Source of the DNA: Ixodes scapularis
Taxonomy: Eukaryota > Arthropoda > Arachnida > Ixodida > Ixodidae
Length of the DNA stretch: 64,000 nt
Reading direction: 5' to 3'
Assembly: GCF_016920785.2 (NCBI RefSeq)
Contig: NW_024609857.1
Coordinates: 7,397,618 to 7,461,617, forward strand
The notes under the pieces were generated by a model that saw only the letters and a list, made by a program, of their open reading frames with translations, had not been told where the DNA came from and did not search any database. The translations under genes and the position numbers were made by a program. How positions within the stretch are numbered: the stretch's first letter is position 1; each line of letters opens with the position of its first letter. Below are positions 49,550 to 57,926 of this stretch, piece after piece.

Positions 49550-49660
49550 CTTACAGTGTTATAATTGTGTTTACTGTTCTATTTGTTTTTGTTCTATTGC
49601 CACCCCCTTGTATAATGCCCCACGGGCCCTCAAGGAAAATAAATGATGAAATGATGATGA
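49550..49660 (+). mobile_element. LINE 3' untranslated region and ATG-repeat tail
   Basis: It continues the reverse transcriptase frame. AATAAA at 49638-49643 is followed at once by GATGAAATGATGATGA, the microsatellite-like 3' end that the second copy at 43529 also carries. LINEs of this group use such short tails in place of poly(A). Confidence 0.85.
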
Positions 49661-50468
49661 AGAAGCGGGGCCTTCACAAGACCGCGCGACGCTGACCAAC
49701 TCGGTGGTGGCTGCCGTTTTCGAGACCACGAATGCGGAGGCGTCTACAATAGAAAACATTTCATATTTTAATAAAATTTTGCAATCTCACATTGAGCAAT
49801 AAGAATCGACACGGTTGTCAATTGTATCCCTTTTACTAAAAAAGAAAAAAAAAGTTTTTCACAGTGTTTACACGCTGCGCGGAATGCTTCTTACAAGATT
49901 TGGTTGGATGAATGAATGGATGTATGTTAATGGCTGTACCCTTTGTAACGGACTGTAGCTTGCGCCACCTCTAGCCTCGCGGGGCAACGAACAATGTTCT
50001 TGGCGTGTTAAACGTGTATACCTTAATAAAATATCCTATAGCTAATTTAAAATGTACCCGCATATATACTACTTCACCACATAAAGAGGAAAATTTCTAA
50101 TGTTCCTCTTACAAGCCGGACTCTATGTTACTAAGAAAAAAAGAAAAAGAAAAAAGAAGTTAGGTTTTTTTTCGTCGGAACCGCAATGTTATTCGTGTGG
50201 GAGGAAACCTTCTATGTTATAGGGCGGTGCGCTCAACCGGCGACTTCCGCACACTCAGGGAGACTGCGGGGACCAGCGCCCTCGCGACCCAAGAGCAGAC
50301 ATAAAGCAGGCACGACTGTGGCGCCTTCCAAGGAACCCCGCAACCTGATATCGAGAAGTGCTCGTCCAATCGATATCTAGCGCGGCGGAAAATAAACCAG
50401 GGCCTACCGCTCGATGAACCGCTGCTACTTTTATGAGTTCAAGCCCGCGCTCGCTGAAGCGTGATGTA
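49661..50468. other. Gene-free stretch
   Basis: No feature is recognised between the LINE and the next element. Confidence 0.4.
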
Positions 50469-50733
50469 CACTCTAAAACCGGTCCCTCATAAAAAACGCT
50501 GTCCCTCTGATTTTAGAGGGGACAACAATGCTTTCAGGGGGACAGCCCTTTTTAAGAGGGAAATTGAAAAATAAAATAGCAACATCTAGAGGGACACCAA
50601 CATATTAAGAGAGACCAAGGAAACCGTTTCGTTAGTCCCTCTGAACAGGAAAGACAGACAAAAAGATTCACGCGTGTCCCTTCATATTAAGAGGGGACCG
50701 GTCCCTCTTAACTGGACCAATGTAGTTCGGTCA
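50469..50733. repeat. Left subterminal GTCCCTC/GAGGGAC array
   Basis: About ten near-copies of GTCCCTC or its complement GAGGGGAC occur in both orientations (for example GGTCCCTCAT, GTCCCTCTGA, TAGAGGGGACAA, TAGAGGGACACC, AAGAGGGGACCGGTCCCTCT). Adjacent inverted copies make small palindromes. Confidence 0.8.
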
Positions 50734-51116
50734 GGAGGAGGGGGGCAGGCGCACTAATCCACGGCAAAGAGTTCAGACGGTGCTAAGGCTTCGCGCCAAT
50801 TCACGGAGAGCTGGAAACGGTCGTTGCCGGAGAGTCGCAAGCGTCATGCTGCTCGTTTGACTTCCTTCGGGTGAGTAATCCTGTCATATTGGCGCTTTTG
50901 TTTTGGGTGCATTGCGGGTGGGAATAACGAGCCATCAATATTTTCACGCTGGCTGTGGGATGCACGAGCTTTGCATGTAGAGTGAGAGTGTTCAGCTGTA
51001 GTCCGCGGACGCGGTCGCTTCCTGGATCTGCTCGTTCAGCTAGGACAAAGCGTCGCTAATCGCTTGCCCTGCCGTGAGCCGCAGGGCTGTCTTTCGCACA
51101 AAACACTTTTAGCGGG
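50734..51116. other. Leader-like stretch with a possible splice donor
   Basis: The GC-rich stretch ends in TTCGG/GTGAGTAA at about 50870, a good splice-donor match that could end a non-coding first exon. No coding frame is apparent. Confidence 0.25.
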
Positions 51117-51388
51117 TTAGGGTGTCCCAATGTGTACGCGCCTGTCTTAGGCTGGTGATATCAGACCATTTTCTGTCCGACGCTTTTGTCTACTTTTCAA
51201 TTTCGAACGCGCGATCGTTCTTCTCCCAGCTCGAGCTGCTAGCTTTGGCAGTACAACGCCGGCATTTAACTACCGGCAATTTCCTTGTATTTTATCCGTG
51301 AGCGTACACTGTCGGCATCGAGTACTACAAAGGATGGCATCACCCTCCCTAAGGCAAAGCCAACATAAAGGCACCCTAGCTGGGGCAG
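51117..51388. mobile_element. MITE, TAGGGTGCC ends, copy 1
   Basis: TTAGGGTGTCCCAATGTG at the left is mirrored by CATAAAGGCACCCTAGC at the right. An inner pair links CTTAGGCTGGTGATATC with GGATGGCATCACCCTCCCTAAG. It aligns along its length with 61335-61591. Confidence 0.75.
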
Positions 51389-52091
51389 TCAGTGTTTGTA
51401 AGCTTGGCTCGCCGATTTCTTTCTCGGTGTGCACTCTAAATGCTTGAGGTTGACCGCTCGAGAGCGTTGATTGACAGAAACAATGTTGGCGATTTTGCGT
51501 TTGTTTGCCTTCACAATTCATTACAGCAATTTACACTGCAACGTTATGTTGTAGACATCGTTAGCGTTGCAGTGATTATGAACATTTTTTTCTCAAGTGG
51601 GCGGCGAGTAAAAACCGATAATGTGTGTGTATGTTTGTGAAAAGGGCAGGCGGATTGGACGAGCACAAACAAAAAGAAGAAATAAAGGTTTTTTTTTCTT
51701 AGCGTGTTCGCGTTCCGTCGGCGTCGCGGCGTCTGGGGGAATGGTGGCGGCCAGGGAGTACATTTTTTTTTTTGCATTTCTTTGGCCTACTGTTTTGTTC
51801 GTTATATTTTGACGGTCGTGCCGGCACAGCTACCGGCTTTTTTTTTTTTTCTTTTTTTTTTTTTTTTGGCGCCGACCATGCTTTTGTTTTTGGAGATTTT
51901 ATTTATGACGTTTATTATGCTCTTTGTTTTCTGTAGCTGGCTGAATATTTTTTTTTCTGTGTCGTGCATCCGCGAAAAATATATAAACAGAAGTTTGCTT
52001 TTTTTTTTCTTTTCTTTCTCATGCGCTTTAGGGCTAGTGCGTTGACTGTGGGCGTTAAATGACTGACCGTTATTAACAATCTTGTTTTCAG
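51389..52091. other. Intron-like T-rich stretch
   Basis: T-rich runs (51756-51772, 51837-51867, 51997-52015) and no convincing coding frame. It ends in the acceptor-like TTAACAATCTTGTTTTCAG. Confidence 0.4.
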
Positions 52092-52210
52092 AGTGAGGCA
52101 ATGGCAACGAACGTTGACATGAAGGGAATCAGGCGGGGGTTCCGCTCGGATTGCTCGTGTAAAGAGCTCTACCGGGACCCTCTGCACGGTGGAACGCACC
52201 ACCCTGAGTG
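52092..52210 (+). pseudogene. Possible exon of the element-borne gene
   Basis: The segment is bounded by a good acceptor (TTGTTTTCAG before 52092) and donor (GAGTG/GTGAGC). An ATG at 52101 opens 36 codons starting MATNVDMKGIRRGFRSDC and continuing through a Cys/His-containing stretch (CSCKELYRD, GGTHHPEW). No domain is recognised. Its exit phase does not join cleanly to the exon at 52798, so either an exon was missed or the gene is decayed. Confidence 0.35.
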
Positions 52211-52797
52211 GTGAGCCTGCTGCGGCCACCCGCACACGGTTCACAACGAACTAGGTAATTATTTACTTTTTGTATTCCGGTATTTTAGGTAGGCTCTATT
52301 TACGTTCTGCTGGCATATGCGTTGCTTCTGAAAAAAAAAAAAAAAAAATGAATGGCTTGCGGCGAAATATTTACAGAAATGCAATTTTTTATTTGATTAT
52401 GTTGCTTTCTAAAACATGCGCTAGATCACTTCTGCAGCTTCGAGCCGCAAATGCAATCCATGCTTTCCAAAGCACATGGGGCTTCTAAAGTTCATCTACT
52501 ACTAAATGCGTTTTCGTTTTGTCTTGGTAAGACAGAAACAATTGATTCTCGTAAATTAATTAAAACTGCAGTCTATTCTCGTACCAAAAATTAATAGTAG
52601 CAGAAGTTGCGTCATAAGCTAATGTCACTCGCTATTTCATCGCATACAAATTGGGTTCCGAATCTTTGAACTGTTTGCACTTTATTTTCGCATTTGTTTC
52701 CTATCGCCTGCTTGATAACAGGTGAAAGCGCTTCATTACCTTTATTCTAATTCCCACCCTCTGTATCTAAAGGAAAACAATATGGTCTTTCATTCAG

Positions 52798-52960
52798 CTA
52801 AAGGTGGATGCACAACTTCGGTTCCATAACACGATCGTCACCATGCTGGGAAACCTGGAGGAGGTAAAAGGGGCCTTCTGCGGAGACAACCCAACAACAT
52901 TCTTGAACATTAAGACCATCCTCCGGTCTCGATTGGCCAGAAGTTCTTTCATCACCTATG
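52798..52960 (+). pseudogene. Probable coding exon of the element-borne gene
   Basis: Acceptor TCTTTCATTCAG precedes 52798 and donor CCTATG/GTATGTG follows 52960. Only one of three frames is open through all 163 bases; it begins LKVDAQLRFHNTIVTMLGNL and ends with RLARSSFITY. The mix of charged and hydrophobic residues looks like real protein. Leaving by this donor in this frame gives a stop shortly after joining the exon at 53054, so one boundary is wrong or a frameshift has occurred. An alternative in-phase donor (GAGGAG/GTAAAAGG at 52863) would give a shorter exon. Confidence 0.45.
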
Positions 52961-53053
52961 GTATGTGAAAAAGCGAATGCAAAAATAGATATCTATAAGT
53001 TTGACGCTGACGCAATATTTTTTTTTTTTTTTTTTAAGAATTGCTGCTTGCAG

Positions 53054-53254
53054 GGCGATTTTACCCCTGACGAAAAAGTTCCAAGACCCAAGACTTTCTT
53101 CGGTTCGGAGAAAGGGATCGTTTCTGGGAACTGGTCAGTGAAACTCACCGCTAGCACGACTATGGAGGGGGCACTAGTCATGTGCTTATGGGTGTATTAC
53201 ATAACGGGACTTTCCTACCCCGTGGCATGTGGACAAACCCTTGGACTCCTCTAG
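53054..53254 (+). pseudogene. Probable terminal coding exon (YYITGLSYP-type C-terminus)
   Basis: A T-rich tract and TGCTTGCAG end an apparent intron. The exon then reads 66 codons to TAG, with GDFTPDEKVPRPKTFFGSEK near the start and a C-terminal block CLWVYYITGLSYPVACGQTL. From general knowledge this block recalls the ends of high-copy uncharacterised SAM-domain-containing proteins in fish and invertebrates (a tyrosine pair, then a short helix and Y-P); that resemblance is an inference from memory and not a database match. An AATAAA follows 16 bp after the stop. Confidence 0.45.
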
Positions 53255-53269
53255 GGTCTGCTCGTTGAA

Positions 53270-53275
53270 AATAAA
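53270..53275 (+). promoter_or_regulatory. Polyadenylation signal AATAAA
   Basis: Located 16 bp downstream of the TAG of the terminal exon and followed by a GT/T-rich stretch (GTGTTTCG, TTTATGTCGG), the usual layout of a 3' end. Confidence 0.5.
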
Positions 53276-53411
53276 GTGTTTCGATTCAGTTTATGTCGGA
53301 GAAGCTCATAAAATCGCTTATGGCCGTTCAAAAACAACAGAAATTCTGAGCTTCTGCTGATGGCAAGAGACGCCGAATAATTAGTTTTTAATGCTATGAA
53401 GTAGGTAACTA

Positions 53412-53720
53412 CGCTCTAAAAAAAGCACAGGAATCTACTTTCCCGAGCCAGCACTTGGAAAGTCAATCACCGTAACTCACGGAAGCAGCTCAGCGAATCA
53501 CGATGCCGAAACATAAGATTAGACCAAAAAAGCCAGTCCGAGTTGTGACATTAACCAATGCAAAACATCACGCTTGTTGTGCTTAATGTCGCAACTCATT
53601 TTTTTGGTATAATCATATGTTTCGGCATCTGCATTCGCTGAGCTACCTCCGAGAGTTATGGTGATTGTCTTTCCAAGTGTTGTGCGGGAAAGTAGACGCA
53701 CGGGCTTTTTTTTAGAATGC
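53412..53720. mobile_element. Foldback MITE, CGCTCTAAAAAAAG ends
   Basis: CGCTCTAAAAAAAGCACAG pairs imperfectly with CGGGCTTTTTTTTAGAATG. The arms pair through TCTACTTTCCCG against CGGGAAAGTAGA and through CAGCTCAGCGAAT against ATTCGCTGAGCT. The internal CAGCTCAGCGAAT block is shared with the MITE at 31662, so the two are relatives. It sits inside the 4.2-kb candidate element. Confidence 0.75.
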
Positions 53721-54189
53721 ACTTTTCTTTTTGTGTTTTCCGCTAAAAAAAGTTTTTTTTTTTTTCCAGCACGATTGTATTGTTGTTGTTTATGATAGGC
53801 AAAATGAGTCACTCTGCAGCACGAAATTTTCTGTGTGATAGCTTCCAAGAAACGCCGATTTCTGGCGTCGTTCTAAGTCTTTTTTTATTCGTAAAAGCTA
53901 CCAGAACATCGCTATAGAATTATTATTTTTATGAAGACATATCAAAATATTTTCTTGTATCATGGCAAATAAAACAGTGTTTACTCTTAAAGATTGTTAC
54001 TGTTTTCTTTAACACATTGATTCCGTTTATCAAACAAGATATACAGATCAAATTTCAATTCTGCTACGCAGCACAAAATAACTTTGGTTAAACCATATCA
54101 GCAAAAGTGCGAGAAGTGCAGTGCAGCATGTCAGCTTACACTCAAAACACGAAGGAGCAGAAATTGTACGATACAATAACAGAGGTAAC
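53721..54189. other. Gene-free stretch inside the candidate element
   Basis: T-rich and AT-rich DNA without a recognised gene. Confidence 0.4.
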
Positions 54190-54413
54190 TTAAAGCCGGG
54201 GTCACGCTGCTTATACATCATACAAAATACATTCTGCAGACATGTTCCAATGCGAGTCACCGCGACATCCGTGCTTTGTATGCCACGTGACAAAGTAACC
54301 TCTTGATTGGTTACCTCGTGGCGTACGAAGCGCGGATGTCGAGGCGACTCGTTTCGGAACATGTCTGCAGAATGTATTTTGTATGAAGTATAAGCAGCGT
54401 GACCCCGACTTAA
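54190..54413. mobile_element. Foldback MITE with TTAA at both edges
   Basis: CTTAAAGCCGGGGTCACGCTG is mirrored by CAGCGTGACCCCGACTTAAG. The arms of about 105 bp pair almost throughout (ACAAAATACATTCTGCAGAC, GACATCCG, GAGGTAACCAATCAAGAGG-type centre). TTAA at both ends suggests a TTAA target. Confidence 0.8.
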
Positions 54414-54681
54414 GGGGGACTATGCCCCTGCATTTTAAGCGGGCCACCGTCCCTCCGAATTTAAGGAAGAAAATATCTAAAAACTGTCCCTCTTAATTAA
54501 GGGACTCTGACCTCAAATTTAAGGGAGACGCCGCCTCGCTTACTTTAAGAGGGGTGGTGTCTCACTTAATTAAGAGGGAGCATCTCCATGTAATATTAAG
54601 AGGTCTGTCGCCCCCCTTAAAGTTAAGTGGGAAAAAATCGAAGAAATGTCCCTCTTACTAAGTGGGACCGGGCTTAGAGTG
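54414..54681. repeat. Right subterminal GTCCCTCTTAA array
   Basis: About eight motif copies, several of them palindromic (TGTCCCTCTTAATTAAGGGA, CTTAATTAAGAGGGAG, ATGTCCCTCTTACTAAGTGG). It mirrors the left array in motif and length and ends in the terminal repeat. Confidence 0.8.
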
Positions 54682-55487
54682 TATATACGAGTATTTGCTT
54701 TAAATCTGAAAAGGCAAAAAAAAAAAAAAGCTTATTGAAAGAAGCGATTTTTTGAGACAACGTTATTGCCGGCGAATGACGTCGGGGCGTGTGCGTGATG
54801 CGATAATTAGCAAGCTAATTATCTAAAATTTGCTAATGAACACGTTAAATATTTGAAAAACAAAACAGCGTGATGACGAGAAGAAAGTAAAAACTGACAG
54901 GACACAGCCCAGTAAAAGGTAACAGACAAGACACCGCGCTGTGTCTTGTCAGTTACCTCTTACTTTGTCCTCGTCTTCGCGCTGTTTTTTTTTTTAAATT
55001 TTAATATGTATGAATACTAACTAGCCCAAACTTCAATGCTAATCAAAGGTAAATATTCGTTTTAGATAGCGCTTTCCACCCAGTGATTCGGAGCCTGTCG
55101 TTAAAATAGGCCACAGCAGTTGTTAGAATTCATGAAGCTATATCCTGCGTCGTACTTTTCAGTGCTATATAAAGTTGGGCCAGGTAGTTTTGATATAAAT
55201 ATGTTGAAATAACGTAAACAAACGGGACAAAACAAACAAAAAACAATAGCGATTTTAGGGTTATATAGAAACCTGTTATTTTGTAACTAAAGTTCAAAAT
55301 CCGCCCAAATTCCCTTTTATTGTGTTCATACATTACACGTTTTAACCTTCTTTATCTAAAAATATACCCGAAAGCGGTACTATAGAAGTCAAGTGCGCGT
55401 TTAGTAATGACGGTTAATTTCTACGGAAATGTCATCGTGCAAGGCAGCGTTTAACTATAGTATCTTCGATATCAGAGGGATCTAGTA
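54682..55487. other. Gene-free stretch with a hairpin
   Basis: The hairpin at 54863-54987 pairs AAACAGCGTGATGACGAG with CTCGTCTTCGCGCTGTTT and ACTGACAGGACACAGC with GCTGTGTCTTGTCAGT. No gene is visible. Confidence 0.45.
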
Positions 55488-56376
55488 CTGGGTGTATCAA
55501 GGAGTGGCCAGGCTCTTTAAATAGACATCAAAATTCGGTTTCTTAACCTATCGCGCTAGGACTTTGTGCACCGTTGCCCACAGATGGTGCATTTTTTTTT
55601 TAAATTTGCGAAGCGGCGAATTTACCTGAGAAAAAACTAAAGAGAGAAAAAGGCTTAGCTCCTATGGAAATGCGGCGAAGCCAAAGGTTTTCAAACAATA
55701 CGGCGCCGTTTCGCACGGGACACAAAAGATAGCGCAAGCGGTCGCGACGCCAACTGCGGCAACGAACGAGCATACGGCGCCGAAAGCCGACGTCTTTACC
55801 AGACGATCTTTTCGACTCAAAAGCGGCGCGAACTTTTCTGATATCAGTTGCCGATGCATTATTTTATCATCCTTACGGATAAAACATATTGAATGGACAC
55901 ATAATCGATTAGAAAAATGGTTTGTTGAGATATTTTGACTGTTTTTTTTCGGGGCACCGATGTCGTCTGCTTTGCAGTTCCTTGTTACCGCGCCTGTTTT
56001 TGTTTTTGCGACTGTCGCCGCCTACGGAACTTTTGAGTCGAAAAGGTTGCCTGCTAAAGACGCCGGCTTTCGGCGCCGTATGCTCGTTCGTTGGCGCAGT
56101 TGGCATCGCGACCGCTTGCGCCATCTCTTGTCTCCTGTGCGAGACGGCGTCGTATTGTTTGAAGATCTTTGGCTTTGCCGCATTTCCATAGGAGCTAAGC
56201 CTTTTTCTTTCTTTACTTTTTCCTCAGGTAAGTTCGCTCATTGCAAATTTTACACACACACGCAAAAAAAAGTACACCATCTGTGGGCAACGCTGCACAA
56301 AGTCGTAGCGCGATAGGTTAAGAAACCGAATTTTGCGGTCGATTTAAAGAGACTGGCCACTCCTTGATACACCCAG
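55488..56376. mobile_element. Foldback element, 889 bp, TA duplication
   Basis: CTGGGTGTATCAAGGAGTGG at the left is mirrored by CCACTCCTTGATACACCCAG, with TA directly outside each end. The arms of about 360 bp pair through many blocks: ATTCGGTTTCTTAACCTATC, GCCCACAGATGGTG, AGGCTTAGCTCCTATGGAAA, GCGCAAGCGGTCGCGA. The unpaired centre is about 150 bp. It has no transposase and is mariner-like by its target. The arms differ at many sites, so it is not very recent. Confidence 0.85.
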
Positions 56377-57926
56377 TAGATCGCTCTGACGACTCCGATA
56401 CTCGGCCACTGCTTTTGCGCATGCATCATACCGTTATGGGGTATCGTTATCGGGGTATCCGAACGGTCAGCTAAAACTCTCTAATATACACTCAAAGTAA
56501 GCAATGTCCTCTATGTGGCACGTGTTCATGCGTCGCCTGGGAGCACCGTACACTTTTGTGGCAGTGTGTATCCATCTGCTTCAGGCACCCAAGGAAGCTA
56601 TATGCGAGCAGAAACCGAGGGAGAGAAGGTGGGAGTTTGCGAGAACATCAGAACGCCGAGCTTTGGTTGGAATGATTCGTCAGTAGACGTAAAGTTATTA
56701 GCTGCCTTTGTTTCTTCTGCACTCGTCGAACGAGTTCGAATGCGGAAGTCAAACGCCAGACGCCGGAGGAACGCGTCCTACCGCGTTCGACGAGTGCAGT
56801 GAAGAAAAAAAGCTGCCTTTGTCTCCAATGCCATAGCCTCCTATATCCTCACAAATCCTGGCAGTTCGACGACAGAGCCATAGAGTGCCCAATCGCAGAT
56901 TTGGAGAGCGAGGATCTGGCAGTACGGAGCACCTGTCGGGGAGCCTGGTCGTCAGCGCACAGCTTTTGCAGCGGCGAGGACCCGAAACATGGTATTCAAA
57001 CCCGACGAGAAAAAAAGCGGTAGCGCGAGGAACGCGAGGAGCACGAGCGGACATTCCATCGCTCGGGCGAAGTGTGTTTCGGCGTCTCGCCGCAGCGGGG
57101 CGACTGTCACGCGGCCCCCTTTCATCCGTTCTCCTGCCGCTCTACCTTTTCAATTTCGGCGGTCGCGTCTCGTGTCGATCTGCCAGGCTTTGTCCGTATA
57201 GAGGAGGCTATGCCATTGCACTTATCGAACGCGGGAGCCAAGCGCCGGACGCCGGCGTTCTGCGTTATGACGCGTTCGACGAGTGCAGTGGATTCAAGGG
57301 CAGCTATAGCTCTCCGTCTGCTCACCAATCGCTGCAACCAGACCTTGGCGTTCTGACGTCTCCTCTCGTCTCCTCCTCTCCCTTCAGTTTGTGCGTCGCT
57401 AAAGTCGCCGCCATTACGTATCTCGCCGAACTCAGAGTTTGGTGTTTTGGAATGTACTCAATCTTTCATAAATAGAGTCACGCCGTTCCCTCTGGCTCTG
57501 ACACGCGTCGTCTCAATGTAGAGCGCAAGTTCGTCTGCTTCTTTTGCGGGGGTTGTGGTGACGTCAGAACGCCGGGCTTTGATTGGCTCTGATCGAAGGA
57601 TAGCGAGAAAATACAGCAGGTACCCGCAATCACTATGACCGACCATGCAGAACGGTACCGCCTGCAAGTCTCAAGTCCAGTCGTATGGAGAATTCTGGTG
57701 GTAGATTTCGAGTGGTTTTGGAGCGGTTTTTTTTTTTTTTGTTTGTTTTTTTGGTGGGTGTGCAAGTGTGAGCTAGCATTTACTGTTTTAAATACTCAAG
57801 CGTTGAGCGCTTTTGAATTGCTTAAAATCGACCAGCGTAATTTTCCCTTTGCGGTCATTGATGCGATTTGGAAAGACAGAAATGCATCATATTTATCGAA
57901 TCAAAGAGGTTTACAAAGAATGAATC
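56377..57926. other. Foldback debris; no gene
   Basis: TCTTCTGCACTCGTCGAACG near 56715 is mirrored by CGTTCGACGAGTGCAGTGAA near 56783 and recurs at about 57273. GAACGCCGAGCTTTGGTTGG (about 56652), an inverted relative at 57328-57360 and the arm at 57520-57595 belong to the family defined at 41443. The GC-rich open frames here overlap these repeats and have no domain. Confidence 0.45.
57520..57595. mobile_element. Solo arm of the 41443-type MITE
   Basis: GCGCAAGTTCGTCTGCTTCT, GTGACGTCAGAACGCC and GGGCTTTGATTGGCTCTGAT match the left arm of the element at 41443-41670. It lies about 330 bp beyond the stop of the M13 gene. Confidence 0.65.

Larger units (their letters stand above)
50469..54681. 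mobile_element. Candidate DNA transposon, about 4.2 kb, with CACTCTAA ends and subterminal GTCCCTCTTAA arrays
   Basis: The left end CACTCTAAAACCGGTCCC and the right end GGGACCGGGCTTAGAGTG form an 18-bp inverted terminus (16 of 18 paired), with TA outside each (50467-50468, 54682-54683). Inside each end, for about 265 bp, there is an array of irregularly spaced GTCCCTCT / AGAGGGAC motifs often joined to TTAA. The interior holds a spliced-gene remnant at 52092-53275 and two inserted MITEs (51117, 53412); a third (54190) abuts the right array. No known transposase domain was recognised. The alternative is two unrelated MITE-like arrays flanking host DNA. The TSD, the shared motif language and the matching ends argue for one element, but the middle could be captured host sequence. 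Confidence 0.5.

Noticed and set aside
50469..50733. Repeat array resembling a CRISPR
   Set aside because: Motifs are short, in both orientations and irregularly spaced, with no uniform repeat-spacer unit, and the DNA is eukaryotic.
51544..52107. Lys- or Phe-rich open frames
   Set aside because: Produced by long T runs in an intron-like stretch.
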